From Candidatus Binatus soli (GTDB taxonomy: Bacteria; Desulfobacterota; Binatia; Binatales; Binataceae): a stretch of DNA of 64,000 bases. Where the stretch lies: assembly GCA_002479255.1 (NCBI GenBank), contig DLMJ01000016.1:71448-135447 (forward strand). Direction: 5' to 3'. Of the stretch, positions 16,842-25,291 are shown piece after piece; position 1 is the stretch's first letter; every line of letters starts with the position of its first letter. The position numbers and the translations under genes are program-made. Under the pieces are notes generated by a model. That model had not been told where the DNA came from, searched no databases, and was given only the letters and a program-made list of their open reading frames with translations.

Positions 16842-17099
16842 GTGCCGGACGGTCATCGAAGTTTGGACCTTTTTGAAATAGTTTTGATCCTCGCGATCGC
16901 GCTGATTGTCGTCGGCCCCGAACGCCTGCCCGAGGTTATGCGCACGGTGGGAAAAGTCTTGCGCGAGCTGCGTCTGGCGAGCAATACCGTCCTCCGCGAA
17001 CTGACCGACGTGCTCGACGAGCCGCCCAAGGTGCCACCGCCCGCGCCCATCGCGCCCAAGTCCGGGCCGCCTCCCGTAAAGCCGCCCGAGAATACATAG
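16842..17099 (+). CDS. tatB: Sec-independent translocase protein TatB-like
   Basis: 85 residues from a GTG at 16842; a TTG at 16863 (LDLFEIVL) would give the more typical short N-terminus, and no clear ribosome site decides. One N-terminal membrane helix (FEIVLILAIALIVVGPERLP) with the TatA/B hinge GPERLP is followed by an amphipathic helix (EVMRTVGKVLRELRLASNTV) and a proline-rich tail. With tatC 17 bp downstream, this forms the twin-arginine translocase receptor complex. TatA would have to be encoded elsewhere unless this protein does both jobs. Confidence 0.85.
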   Translation: MPDGHRSLDLFEIVLILAIALIVVGPERLPEVMRTVGKVLRELRLASNTVLRELTDVLDEPPKVPPPAPIAPKSGPPPVKPPENT

Positions 17100-17115
17100 C
17101 CGGTCATCCCGCACC

Positions 17116-17934
17116 GTGCCTAGCGAGGATATCACACCGCCCGCGCCCATCGAGGAGACGCCGGAACAGGCGCGGATGTCGCTCATCGAGCATCTGCAGG
17201 AACTCCGCACCCGCCTGATTCGCGCCTTCATCGCCATCGGCGTCGGTTTCATCCTCGCGTACGCGATCAGAAATCCGCTGTTCCGCTTGCTGACCTGGCC
17301 GATTCGCGCGGTCTCGGGCGGCAAGGTGCTGCTGATCGGCACCGGCGTCGGCGAGGCGTTCTACACCGAGATCAAGGTCGCGCTCATCGCCGGTCTGTTC
17401 ATCGCCAGCCCCGCGGTATTTTACGAGATCTGGAAATTTATCGCGCCGGGTTTGTACGAAACCGAACGCAGGATGGCCAAGCCGTTCGTCTTCTTTGCGA
17501 CGATGTTTTTCGTGCTCGGCGGATATTTCTGCTGGGCTGTTGTCTTCAGAGTCGGCTACGCATTTTTCCTGGCTCAATACGCGAACATCGGAGTCACCCC
17601 GACCATCCGCATCAGCGAGTACCTGGCGTTCTCATCCAAGCTGCTGCTCGCGTTCGCGCTCACGTTCGAGATGCCGATTTTCGCGTTCTTTTTCACCAAG
17701 CTCGGGATGATCGACTACAAGATGATGTTCAGCTACTGGCGCTATGCGATCGTCGCCATCTTCATTGTCTCCGCGGCTCTGACTCCGCCCGACATGATCT
17801 CGATGTTCCTGCTCGCGATTCCGCTGGTGCTGCTCTACGCGATCAGCGTCGGCGTCGCCTGGATGTTTCGTCTTAAGCCCGCGGAAAAACCGGCCGTGAC
17901 AACAACGAAACCTGAACAACCCGAAACCGTCTGA
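17116..17934 (+). CDS. tatC: Sec-independent protein translocase TatC
   Basis: 272 residues from a GTG at 17116; an in-frame ATG at 17176 (MSLIEHLQELRTRL) would also give a complete TatC core. The family N-terminus SLIEHLQELRTRLIRAF, the conserved stretch FIASPAVFYEIWKFIAPGLYETERR and six membrane helices are all present. TatC binds the twin-arginine signal of folded proteins for export. The C-terminal tail is short and Pro/Lys-rich. Directly downstream is the tRNA-Lys half at 17954. Confidence 0.92.
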   Translation: MPSEDITPPAPIEETPEQARMSLIEHLQELRTRLIRAFIAIGVGFILAYAIRNPLFRLLTWPIRAVSGGKVLLIGTGVGEAFYTEIKVALIAGLFIASPAVFYEIWKFIAPGLYETERRMAKPFVFFATMFFVLGGYFCWAVVFRVGYAFFLAQYANIGVTPTIRISEYLAFSSKLLLAFALTFEMPIFAFFFTKLGMIDYKMMFSYWRYAIVAIFIVSAALTPPDMISMFLLAIPLVLLYAISVGVAWMFRLKPAEKPAVTTTKPEQPETV

Positions 17935-17953
17935 CTCCCAATCAGCCTGACCC

Positions 17954-17996
17954 CTTAATCAGCAGGTCCGGAGTTCGAGTCTCCAACGGCCCACCA
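17954..17996 (+). tRNA. Partial tRNA-Lys(CTT) 3' half, likely attachment site remnant
   Basis: 43 bases from the anticodon CTT (17954-17956) through the anticodon 3' stem, variable loop AGGTC, T-arm (GGAG-TTCGAGT-CTCC), acceptor strand ACGGCCC and ACCA ending at 17996. The 5' half (GGGCCGT..., D-arm) is absent upstream. A 3' half starting at the anticodon loop with an encoded CCA is the typical direct-repeat scar left by tyrosine-recombinase elements. It cannot function as a tRNA. Confidence 0.8.
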
Positions 17997-18301
17997 CTTC
18001 AAGGCGTACGGGCAGAATGAGAATCTGAATCTGGCCGGTTTCCGGCGTAGCCCTGAATCGCCTCTTAGGCAACGCCTAGGCAACCGGGCGGCCTTTGTCG
18101 CCCCTGAAATGCCGCCGCTTTCAGAGTTTGGCGCCCGTGCGCGATCGCCGATTCCCGATGCGTCGCGCCATGCGCCGCCGCGCAAGGGGACGTGGATGCG
18201 CAAAAGATGGTCGATAAACTGTCAGGGTCCGGCCGGTGAGTATGGACGTGGCGAGCGGAAAGCTTGCGCGCCGCAGGCCGAGTCCGCGCGTTTCGCAAAC
18301 C

Positions 18302-18529
18302 CTAAATGCCCGGTGCTACCGTTCGGCAGCGTGTCTGCCGCAATTCGATCGCGGGTTTAGGCTCGCCCGCGCCCTCGCCCAAATGGAGCGTGATGCTGAG
18401 CCCTTTTCCCTGCGGGGCCATCTCCGCCTGCCGCCCCCATCGCTCCGGGAATCGTCTCGCCAGCATATCGCGTGATGCTCGCCAGTCGCGTTCCGCCGCG
18501 TCGGACCAAATCCGGACTAGTAACATCAA
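18302..18529 (-). pseudogene. Fragment of phage-type protein (small-terminase-like motif)
   Basis: A 75-codon frame with VRIWSDAAERDWRASRDML and ARRFPERWGR, a pattern I associate with C-terminal parts of phage or mobile-element DNA-binding proteins, followed by KGLSITLHLGEG. It lacks an N-terminal domain and a ribosome site. Assignment rests on memory of the motif only and is weak. Confidence 0.3.
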
Positions 18530-18615
18530 ATCTTTTCATAGCTGCTATCTTTCGTTCCGCCAGCCATTCCGTTCGGCCTCGGCGATGAGCCCCGACAGCT
18601 TCTTGCCGAGCGCTT

Positions 18616-18687
18616 GCGCGACAACGGAGCGCGTCTTAATACTGCGCTGCCGTCGGAGCGCCCACTGGCCACCCGTGCCCACGGGCG
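18616..18687. repeat. Dispersed repeat, family A, partial copy 3 plus CCACCCGT palindrome
   Basis: GCGCGACAACGGAGCGCG then TCTTAATACTGCGCTGCCGTCG, the same blocks as at 3.9 and 48.6 kb but without the GGGGTCACCCC core, followed by CCACCCGTGCCCACGGGCG (18669-18687). A close relative, CCACCCGTACCCACGGGTGG, is at 18874-18893. Confidence 0.7.
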
Positions 18688-18873
18688 TCGCAACAACAAG
18701 CGAAAAATCCGCGCAAGACATCTTTTTCTCTGTCAGCGCTTGAGAGCGAAAGACCGTCTGCGGGATTTCGCGATTCACACTGCGCCGTCGCCGCCGCGAC
18801 CAGTGAAAAACCCCGCGCGTAGCGGTCCTCATCATTTTCGCGAAAACCGCTCTTGCCCAACGCCGCGGTCACC

Positions 18874-18893
18874 CCACCCGTACCCACGGGTGG
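18874..18893. repeat. Imperfect palindrome CCACCCGTACCCACGGGTGG
   Basis: 8-bp arms CCACCCGT/ACGGGTGG around four bases; it resembles the one at 18669-18687 and lies 60 bp before the glucoamylase start. It may be a repeat unit or part of that gene's control region. Confidence 0.5.
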
Positions 18894-18953
18894 CTGGCTT
18901 GGGCTGGACTCGGGAGATACATTTCTCCTCTAAGCGAATCGAACCGAGGTCCT

Positions 18954-21353
18954 ATGGCAATAATTCTGAAATCTCCGGTCGCCACCGGCGCACCCGGAAT
19001 CCCGCCGCGATGGACCCGCAGCGCCAAGGATACGGTCTGCACCGCCTACTCCTCCGCGAGCCATCTATGGTTCACCACCTCCGTCGGCGTCGTCAACGAG
19101 ATTTATTTCCCCACCATCGATCAGCCGCAGGTCCGCGACCTCCAGTTCCTGATCACCGACGGCGAGACCTTCTTCCACGAAGAACGCCGCCATCTCAATT
19201 CCACCACCGAGTACCTCGACGCCGCCGGCCTCGGCGTGCGAATCGTCGGCCATTCGCCCGACGGCCGCTATCATCTCTTCAAGGAAGTCATCACCGATCC
19301 GCATCAGTCGACCCTGCTCATCAACACCCGCCTCGAGGGCGACCCGGAGCTGCTCAAAAAACTCCACCTTTACGTCCTGCTCGCGCCGCATCTGGGTGTC
19401 GGCGGATGGGGCAACAACGGCCACAAAGCTGAAATCGCCGGGCATGAGTTCCTGGCTGCGAACAAGGACGATGTCTGGCTGGCTTTGGGAGCCACAGTGC
19501 CATTTCTCAGAACTTCATGCGGATACGTCGGAAATACCGACGGATGGCGGGACATCAGCACCAACTTCAAAATGGATTATCAGTTCGCCGCCGCGCCCGA
19601 CGGTAATATCGCGCTCACCGCCGAGATCGATTTGCGCAAGGGCTACTCTTTCACCCTCGGCCTCGGCTTCGGCCGCAAGCTCAATCGCGCGGCGACTACT
19701 CTCTATCAGTCGCTCGCCGAACCCTTCCCCGAGCATCGCGCCCGCTTCCTCGAACAATGGGATCGCGCGTCGCGCCATTCCCTTCCGCTCGGGCAATTCT
19801 CCGGCGACGGCGGCGCGCTCTATCGCCGCAGCCGCGACCTTCTTCTCGCCCATGAAGACAAAAGCTATCCCGGCGCGCTCATCGCTTCGCTCAGCATCCC
19901 CTGGGGCGAGGCCAGGGGCGACGAGGACCTTGGCGGCTACCATCTGGTCTGGACCCGCGACATGGTCCACAGCGTGACCGGATTGGCCGCTACCGGCGCC
20001 TTCAGCACCGCGCTGCGCGCCTTGATCTATCTCGCATGTGCGCAGCGGCCCGACGGTGGCTTTCCGCAGAACTTCTGGGTCGACGGGAAGCCCTACTGGA
20101 ACGGGATTCAGCTCGACGAAGTTTCGTTTCCGATCATGCTCGCGTGGCGGATGCACAAGTTTGGCGCGCTCAGGGATTTCGATCCGTATCCGATGGTGCT
20201 GCGGGCGGCCCGCTTTCTAATCGACAACGGATGCGCCACTCCGCAGGAGCGATGGGAGGAAAATGCCGGTTACTCGCCCTCGACGCTCGCCGCAAATGTA
20301 GCGGCGCTGATCTGCGCGGCCTGTTTCGCCCGCGATCGCGGCGACTTGGCGACGGCGCAATTCCTCGAGGAATACGCAGACTTCCTCGAGGCGCACATCG
20401 AAACCTGGACCGTCACCAACCAGGGCTTCCTCGTCCCCGGCGTCAAGCGGCACTACGTCAGGATCAATCCCATCGACATCGGCGATCCCGACGCCGACGA
20501 AAGCATCGAGGGCAAGCGCGTCTTCATCCACAATCGCGCACCCGGCGCGCAGGCTGAATTCCCCGTCGCGGAAATCGTTGACGGCGGATTTCTCGAGCTG
20601 GTCCGCTACGGCATTCGCAAAGCCGGCGATCCGCTGATCGAGGATTCGGTCCGCGTCATCGACGCCGTCCTGAAGACCGACTTCCCTGCGGGTCCGTGCT
20701 GGCGGCGCTATACGCATGACGGCTATGGACAGCTTGATGACGGCGGCCCGTTTCTCGGATGGGGCCGCGGACGGCCGTGGCCGCTGCTGACAGGTGAGCG
20801 CGGGCATTACGAACTCGCGGCGGGCCGTGACCCGCTTCCCTATCTGAGGGCGATGGAACGGTTTTCGAATTCGACGCAGTTGCTGCCCGAGCAGATCTGG
20901 GATCAACCCGACATCCCGCGCGAGCTGCTCAGGTATGGCTACCAGACCGGCAGCGCGACTCCCCTGATGTGGGCGCATGCCGAGTACATCAAGCTGCTGC
21001 GCTCGGCCTCGGACGCGCGGGTCTTCGACATGATCGACGAGGTCAAAGACCGCTACATGAAGCTCGGACGAAAGCCGAGCCGCCTTCGCGTCTGGAAATC
21101 CAACCGCCGCGTCAAGTCGGTTTCACCCGGCGACCGCCTGCGCATCCAGGCCACTCGGCCGTTCACGCTTCATTGGTCCAGCGACGGATGGCGGCACTTC
21201 AATGATACCGGGTCGATTTCAACGCCGATCGGCTTCGATTACGTTGACATCGACATCGGCGCAGACGACCGCGCCCCCGTTCGCTTTACGTTCAACTGGC
21301 GCGAGGCGCGCAATTGGGAAGGCCGCGACTACGCCGTCGCAATCGCGAAATAG
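18954..21353 (+). CDS. Glucoamylase / glucodextranase family GH15 glycoside hydrolase
   Basis: 799 residues; ribosome site GAGG 6-9 bases before the ATG. The N-terminal beta-domain of the glucodextranase type (about 1-270) starts with GAPGIPPRWTRSAKDTVCTA and contains EIYFPTIDQPQVRDLQFLITDG. The (alpha/alpha)6 catalytic barrel follows with DEDLGGYHLVWTRDMV (around residue 333) and a typical RPDGGFPQNFWVDGKPYW. Such enzymes release glucose from alpha-glucans such as glycogen or trehalose-like substrates. No signal peptide is evident, so it probably acts inside the cell. It stands next to an EEP phosphodiesterase gene 13 bp downstream. Confidence 0.92.
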   Translation: MAIILKSPVATGAPGIPPRWTRSAKDTVCTAYSSASHLWFTTSVGVVNEIYFPTIDQPQVRDLQFLITDGETFFHEERRHLNSTTEYLDAAGLGVRIVGHSPDGRYHLFKEVITDPHQSTLLINTRLEGDPELLKKLHLYVLLAPHLGVGGWGNNGHKAEIAGHEFLAANKDDVWLALGATVPFLRTSCGYVGNTDGWRDISTNFKMDYQFAAAPDGNIALTAEIDLRKGYSFTLGLGFGRKLNRAATTLYQSLAEPFPEHRARFLEQWDRASRHSLPLGQFSGDGGALYRRSRDLLLAHEDKSYPGALIASLSIPWGEARGDEDLGGYHLVWTRDMVHSVTGLAATGAFSTALRALIYLACAQRPDGGFPQNFWVDGKPYWNGIQLDEVSFPIMLAWRMHKFGALRDFDPYPMVLRAARFLIDNGCATPQERWEENAGYSPSTLAANVAALICAACFARDRGDLATAQFLEEYADFLEAHIETWTVTNQGFLVPGVKRHYVRINPIDIGDPDADESIEGKRVFIHNRAPGAQAEFPVAEIVDGGFLELVRYGIRKAGDPLIEDSVRVIDAVLKTDFPAGPCWRRYTHDGYGQLDDGGPFLGWGRGRPWPLLTGERGHYELAAGRDPLPYLRAMERFSNSTQLLPEQIWDQPDIPRELLRYGYQTGSATPLMWAHAEYIKLLRSASDARVFDMIDEVKDRYMKLGRKPSRLRVWKSNRRVKSVSPGDRLRIQATRPFTLHWSSDGWRHFNDTGSISTPIGFDYVDIDIGADDRAPVRFTFNWREARNWEGRDYAVAIAK

Positions 21354-21366
21354 CGTCTTGATCGCC

Positions 21367-22173
21367 ATGCACGAAATCCGCCTCAACGTTCTGTCATGGA
21401 ACCTGCACGCAATGACGTGGCCGTTATCCAAAGATCCCGGCGGCCGGATGGATCGGGTCAGCGCGAAAATGCGCGAACTGTCGCCGGAAATCGCGCTATT
21501 TCAGGAAGTCTGGTTCGGCTCGCAGGTCGATCGTCTCACCCGGGCGCTGCAACCCGATTGGATTCCAATCTGCATCAAGCGCCGGTGCGTCGGCCCCAAG
21601 GGCGGACTGCTCGCATTTGTCAGCGCCGCCGCGGGATGGCGCGCGCGCACAGCGCCGGAGTTTCACCCCTTCGCCGCGAGCGCGCCGGCATGGAGAGTGT
21701 GGGAGGGCGATGGACTTGGCGGGAAGGGCGTTCTGACCGTGGAGCTTGAGCGCGGCGAACAGCGCATCTGCGCTGTCAATACTCACCTCCAGGCGCAATA
21801 TCGGGGGATCGACCATGCCGAAGTTCGCGAAGCGCAGCTCATCGAGCTTCGCAAGATCGTGTCGCATTCCCATCCATCGCTGCCCGCGATAGTTGCGGGA
21901 GATCTCAACACAGACTCGCGCGAGCCTCTCTATTCACACGTCGCTGCCCTCGGGACGGATCTGACTGCTGAGGCGCGCGAGCTGTGCAACCGCGGAACGA
22001 CCGCGGACCCCCTTGACGGCCGCCCCGAATGGATTGACTACATCGTCGCAGCCAACTCACACCAGTGGACGGTTTTGGCCAACCTCGAGCTCATCGCGAA
22101 TCAGCGGCCCGACGTCCCCTATTCCGACCACAGCGGTCTTTTCTGCACCCTCAGCCTGGCGCGGCGCCAATAG
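21367..22173 (+). CDS. Endonuclease/exonuclease/phosphatase (EEP) family hydrolase
   Basis: 268 residues from the ATG at 21367, 13 bp after the glucoamylase stop; the frame runs upstream inside that gene but only this start makes an EEP protein. Motifs: LSWNLHAM at the N-terminus, EIALFQEVWF (catalytic glutamate), VNTHLQAQY, IVAGDLNTDS and PYSDHSGLF at the C-terminus. The fold covers nucleases, sphingomyelinases and phosphoinositide phosphatases; substrate not determinable here. Probably co-transcribed with the glucoamylase. Confidence 0.87.
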   Translation: MHEIRLNVLSWNLHAMTWPLSKDPGGRMDRVSAKMRELSPEIALFQEVWFGSQVDRLTRALQPDWIPICIKRRCVGPKGGLLAFVSAAAGWRARTAPEFHPFAASAPAWRVWEGDGLGGKGVLTVELERGEQRICAVNTHLQAQYRGIDHAEVREAQLIELRKIVSHSHPSLPAIVAGDLNTDSREPLYSHVAALGTDLTAEARELCNRGTTADPLDGRPEWIDYIVAANSHQWTVLANLELIANQRPDVPYSDHSGLFCTLSLARRQ

Positions 22174-22194
22174 TGCGGAGCCGGCCCCTTCGCA

Positions 22195-22208
22195 TGAACG
22201 ATCGTTCA
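22195..22208. promoter_or_regulatory. Perfect 14-bp palindrome, TetR-like operator
   Basis: TGAACGATCGTTCA, 53-66 bp upstream of the start of the small secreted protein at 22261. This spacing and the GAACGNNCGTTC form match known TetR-type operators. No second copy was found in intergenic DNA of the window. Confidence 0.45.
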
Positions 22209-22260
22209 GCCTTCGTAACCCGCCCATCTCCCGATCCGTATTCAGATCAGGAGGACGCAT

Positions 22261-22485
22261 ATGAAACTCTACACAACCACGATAGCCGCGCTGTTTGGAC
22301 TCCTCATGATGGCGATGCCGAGCGTTGCCGGCGCAGATGTCGTCGCTTGGCGTCCGCAGAATTTGCAACCGATGGTGATCCAGGAGACCGTCGCGCCTAT
22401 GCCACTTACGACCGTGGCCTACTATCGGCCGTGGGTATGCACTGATCGCCACTTCCGCCGTCATCATCCGTGGCTCTGCCGGTAA
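22261..22485 (+). CDS. Small secreted protein of unknown function
   Basis: 74 residues with a strong AGGAGG ribosome site (CAGGAGGACGCAT-ATG). Residues 1-25 form a cleavable signal peptide (IAALFGLLMMAMPSVAGA). The mature part is about 49 residues and ends in a basic, histidine-rich segment bounded by two cysteines (WVCTDRHFRRHHPWLCR), which could form a disulfide or bind metal. No family recognised. The palindrome at 22195-22208 suggests repressor control. Confidence 0.7.
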   Translation: MKLYTTTIAALFGLLMMAMPSVAGADVVAWRPQNLQPMVIQETVAPMPLTTVAYYRPWVCTDRHFRRHHPWLCR

Positions 22486-22570
22486 CCCGGCCACGCGATG
22501 GACGGGCGTCCGGCAAAACAGCGGCGCGGGCGGTGTCTCAACGGCATCCGCCCGTCTTCTCCTTACCCCG

Positions 22571-22801
22571 CTACGCGAGCCGCTCGATCTCGAACTGCGC
22601 CGCGAGCGACGTCATCATCGCCTCGACTTCGTCGCGCGAATCCGCCGAAAAGTAAATCCGCAGATGGTGCCGCGTGGGATCTTCGGTCCGCAGCGTTGCG
22701 ATATTGTCGTAGGACTCGACGATCGACTTGATCAGCACGATCTGCTCAGGCGGTATCGCAATCAGCATCGAATCGATCGCCGGTGGTTTATTTTCGCTCA
22801 A
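22571..22801 (-). CDS. DUF4911 domain protein
   Basis: 76 residues from a TTG at 22801 with GGAAGAGAG about 7 bases upstream; the ORF has no better start. The sequence (LIAIPPEQIVLIKSIVESYD, then RTEDPTRHHLRIYFSADSRDEVEAMM, cut for length) matches DUF4911, a small delta-proteobacterial family of unknown role. It is divergent from the ArsA-type gene pair, with 60 bp between the starts, so the two units may share a control region. Confidence 0.7.
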   Translation of the reverse strand: MSENKPPAIDSMLIAIPPEQIVLIKSIVESYDNIATLRTEDPTRHHLRIYFSADSRDEVEAMMTSLAAQFEIERLA

Positions 22802-22861
22802 ACCCAACTCTCTTCCCGCGCAAGGTTTACTGCGCCCTCCGCGACCCTTACATTCTAGCCG

Positions 22862-23746
22862 ATGACGCTGCCGCGGGTCTTGTTCGTAACCGGCAAAGGC
22901 GGCACCGGCAAGAGCACGGTCGCTGCCGCCCTTGCGATCGCGCTGTCGCACCGGCGTCCGACCACGCTCGCCGATCTCGACCGTCGCCTGTCGGCGGCCG
23001 CGGCGCTCGGCGCGATACCGGAAGTTTCGACCGCCGTCAAAATCACCGGCTCGCTCGACGTCATCACGCTCACGCCGCGCGCCGAGCTCGAAGCCTTCAT
23101 CGAGCGCATCGTCCCCATTCGCGCCATCTCGCGCCGGATGCTGCGCAGCCGAACCTTCGGCTACGTAACCGCCGCGCTGCCGGGTCTCGAGGCTTTCCTG
23201 CTGCTGGAACGTCTCCGGATAATGGCGGGAGACGCGGCGCTCGAGGATCGTTATCTCGTGATCGACGCGCCCGCCTCGGGCAGCGCCGTCGAACTGCTCT
23301 CTGTCTCGTCGGGCATGAAGGGAATCGCGCCCGCCGGCACGCTGAACCGGCTTGCCGATTCAGTCCACAGATTCCTCGCCGACGCGACACGATTCGGCGC
23401 GATCGTCACATTGACGCCGGAGGACCTTGCGGTTCGCGAGGCGCTGGAAACCGCCGTGACGATGCGCGAGCGGCTCGGCATCGTCACTGTCGCAGCGATA
23501 ATGAACTGCGTTCCCGATCTGCTCTTCGATGCTTCCGAACTCGCCGCGCTGGGTCCCTTCGGCGGCCACGCCCGCTTGGCCGTGCGCCGGAACGCCGCGC
23601 ACGAACAGGCGGCTCTGGTCGCCCCGCGGTTCGCCGCCGCCGGCATCCCGACCTTCAGCCTCCCGATGATGTTCACGCCGGCCATGGGACCCGGTGAAGT
23701 CGAGAAACTTGGCCGCGTGCTGGATGCGGAGCTGCTCGACCGATGA
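22862..23746 (+). CDS. ArsA/Get3-type P-loop ATPase (first of a pair)
   Basis: 294 residues. The deviant Walker A GKGGTGKST is at residues 11-19, with a SIMIBI-type switch region (VIDAPASGSAVELLS) and the C-terminal FSLPMMFTPAMGPGEVEKLGR. It is shorter than ArsA halves and lacks the arsenic-binding cysteines, so metal export is unlikely. The next gene, a second ArsA-like ATPase, overlaps its stop by 4 bp (ATGA), so the two are translated together and may form a heterodimer like the two halves of ArsA. Confidence 0.82.
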   Translation: MTLPRVLFVTGKGGTGKSTVAAALAIALSHRRPTTLADLDRRLSAAAALGAIPEVSTAVKITGSLDVITLTPRAELEAFIERIVPIRAISRRMLRSRTFGYVTAALPGLEAFLLLERLRIMAGDAALEDRYLVIDAPASGSAVELLSVSSGMKGIAPAGTLNRLADSVHRFLADATRFGAIVTLTPEDLAVREALETAVTMRERLGIVTVAAIMNCVPDLLFDASELAALGPFGGHARLAVRRNAAHEQAALVAPRFAAAGIPTFSLPMMFTPAMGPGEVEKLGRVLDAELLDR

Positions 23747-24906
23747 AACCCAAGGCCGTACCGCTCAAGCCGTCTGCGCGTCTTAAGCAGCCCACCCATC
23801 CCGACTCGTTCGACTTGCGCTCGCCGAGCCTCGTGATCTGCCTGGGGGCCGGCGGCGTCGGCAAGACTACCATCAGCGCCGCGCTCGCCGTGCGCGCCGC
23901 CATCATCGGACGCGCCGTGGATGTGATGACCGTCGATCCCGCACCGCGCCTGCTCGACGCGCTCGGCCTTGGAGCGGATTCATCCGAGCCGGTCGAGGTC
24001 CAGCTCGAGGGCATTCGTCATGCACGCCGTGGCGGCGGGTCCGGCCGCGCGAGGCTGCGCGCGTTGCGCCTGGATCCAAAACGCACCTTCGATTCGATCG
24101 TCGCGCGTTACGCGCTGTCGGACGCGGCGCGCGACGCGATTCTTGAAAATCGAATCTATCGCAATCTCTCGGGCGCGCTTGCAGGAGTGGCGGACTACAT
24201 GGCGATGGAAAAGCTGCTCGAACTGGCAGCCAATCCCTTAACCGACCTGCTGGTGCTCGACACTCCCCCCGCGGCCGAGGCGATCGACTTTCTGGACGCG
24301 CCACGGCGCCTGCTCGAACTGCTCAACTCGCGCGCCATCAGTCTGCTCGGTGCGCCCGGCGGATTGTTCAGGAGCCGGTTGCGGATGGTGGATATTGCCG
24401 CGCGCGCCGTGCTCGCGGCGTTCGATCGCGTGACCGGCCTGAATCTGCTGAGCGACGTCCAGTCCTTCGTTCGCAGTTTCGACGGCATGTACGAAGGCTT
24501 TTCCGCTCGTGCCGCGCGCGCCCAGGACAAGCTGCGCGCGCCGGACACGGCAATCGTGATCGTCACGACCGCGGAGTCGAGCCGAATCGCGCAGGCGCGC
24601 GAATTTATCGGCGCGCTCGAGCGCGCCGGCTTGCGCGTCGCCGCGATGGTCGTGAATCGTGTGATCGCGGAGCTGCCTGACGCCGCGGAACTATCGACGG
24701 CCCGGATCGCGCCGTCGCTCAAAAGAAAATTGAAGCGCAATCTCGCCGACTATGCCGCGCTTAAGACGCGCGAGGAGGTTTCGCTGAGCGTTCTGCGCAA
24801 TTCGCTCCCCGGCGGTGCGGTGCTGATGGTTGCGCCTGACCTCGGCCGCGAGCCGCGCACCATCGCGGACCTCGCCGAGATCGGCAGTAGCTTGCGCGCC
24901 GGCTGA
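23743..24906 (+). CDS. ArsA/Get3-type P-loop ATPase (second of a pair)
   Basis: 387 residues; start overlaps the stop of the first ATPase. Walker A GAGGVGKTT lies near residue 36, followed by VMTVDPAPRLLDALGLG (switch I-like, with the DPA of ArsA/Get3) and LLVLDTPPAAEAIDFLDAPRR (switch II DTPP). This DPA/DTPPxxxAxDFL pattern is typical of the bacterial ArsA-like family found as gene pairs in delta-proteobacteria and actinobacteria. Role unknown; handling of membrane or lipid-linked cargo is possible. Convergent with the small helical protein at 24907. Confidence 0.85.
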   Translation: MKPKAVPLKPSARLKQPTHPDSFDLRSPSLVICLGAGGVGKTTISAALAVRAAIIGRAVDVMTVDPAPRLLDALGLGADSSEPVEVQLEGIRHARRGGGSGRARLRALRLDPKRTFDSIVARYALSDAARDAILENRIYRNLSGALAGVADYMAMEKLLELAANPLTDLLVLDTPPAAEAIDFLDAPRRLLELLNSRAISLLGAPGGLFRSRLRMVDIAARAVLAAFDRVTGLNLLSDVQSFVRSFDGMYEGFSARAARAQDKLRAPDTAIVIVTTAESSRIAQAREFIGALERAGLRVAAMVVNRVIAELPDAAELSTARIAPSLKRKLKRNLADYAALKTREEVSLSVLRNSLPGGAVLMVAPDLGREPRTIADLAEIGSSLRAG

Positions 24907-25251
24907 TCAGCCGGGCTTCTTTGCGCGTCGAACCGCGGGTTTCGCTTTCGCGGGTTCGTCATGATCGAGAACGCGATCGAGCTTGATACTGAGGTTCAGC
25001 AGTTGCGAGCTCAGATGATCGAGCCGCGCTTTCAGGTCGCGAACGTCCCGCTTGGAAGGAATATTGACGAAGTCGAGCACCTGCTCGACGTTGCGGTCGA
25101 ATGACTGCTTGTTCGCCATGAAGCGTTCACCCGCCCGCCCGAAACTGGATCGCATCCTGTCGTTTGACATGATCTCGTTGAAAAAGCCGGTGATGCCTTC
25201 TTCGCTCATCTGCCGAAGCTTGCTCATCAGGTTGTCGTCGCGGTGTGCCAT
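24907..25251 (-). CDS. Small helical/coiled-coil protein, unknown function
   Basis: 114 residues from the ATG at 25251 (a TTG three codons earlier is possible). Predicted helical: MRSSFGRAGERFMANKQSFD, then a heptad-like segment DLKARLDHLSSQLLNLSIKL and a basic Lys/Ala/Pro-rich tail (KAKPAVRRAKKPG). This resembles phasin-like or PhaF-type small proteins, but no signature is decisive. It ends 1 bp after the stop of the ArsA-like pair on the other strand; this tail-to-tail layout often marks conserved gene neighbourhoods. Confidence 0.65.
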   Translation of the reverse strand: MAHRDDNLMSKLRQMSEEGITGFFNEIMSNDRMRSSFGRAGERFMANKQSFDRNVEQVLDFVNIPSKRDVRDLKARLDHLSSQLLNLSIKLDRVLDHDEPAKAKPAVRRAKKPG

Positions 25252-25291
25252 GATTTTCAACTATATATAGAGTGTCGAGCCGCGCAAACCG

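Larger units (their letters stand above)
17997..18953. other. About 950 bp of decayed, repeat-rich DNA without an intact gene
   Basis: No frame has convincing start, ribosome site and family pattern. Items seen: a short minus-strand frame at 18302-18529 with a phage-like helical motif, one family A repeat block at 18616-18660, and two similar imperfect palindromes at 18669-18687 and 18874-18893. Because it adjoins a tRNA 3' half, it is best read as the eroded end of an integrated element. Confidence 0.6.

Noticed and set aside
17955..18203. Minus-strand frame ending in WWAVGDSNSGPAD
   Set aside because: The end is the translation of the tRNA-Lys half on the opposite strand, a well-known annotation artefact; the rest has no signature.
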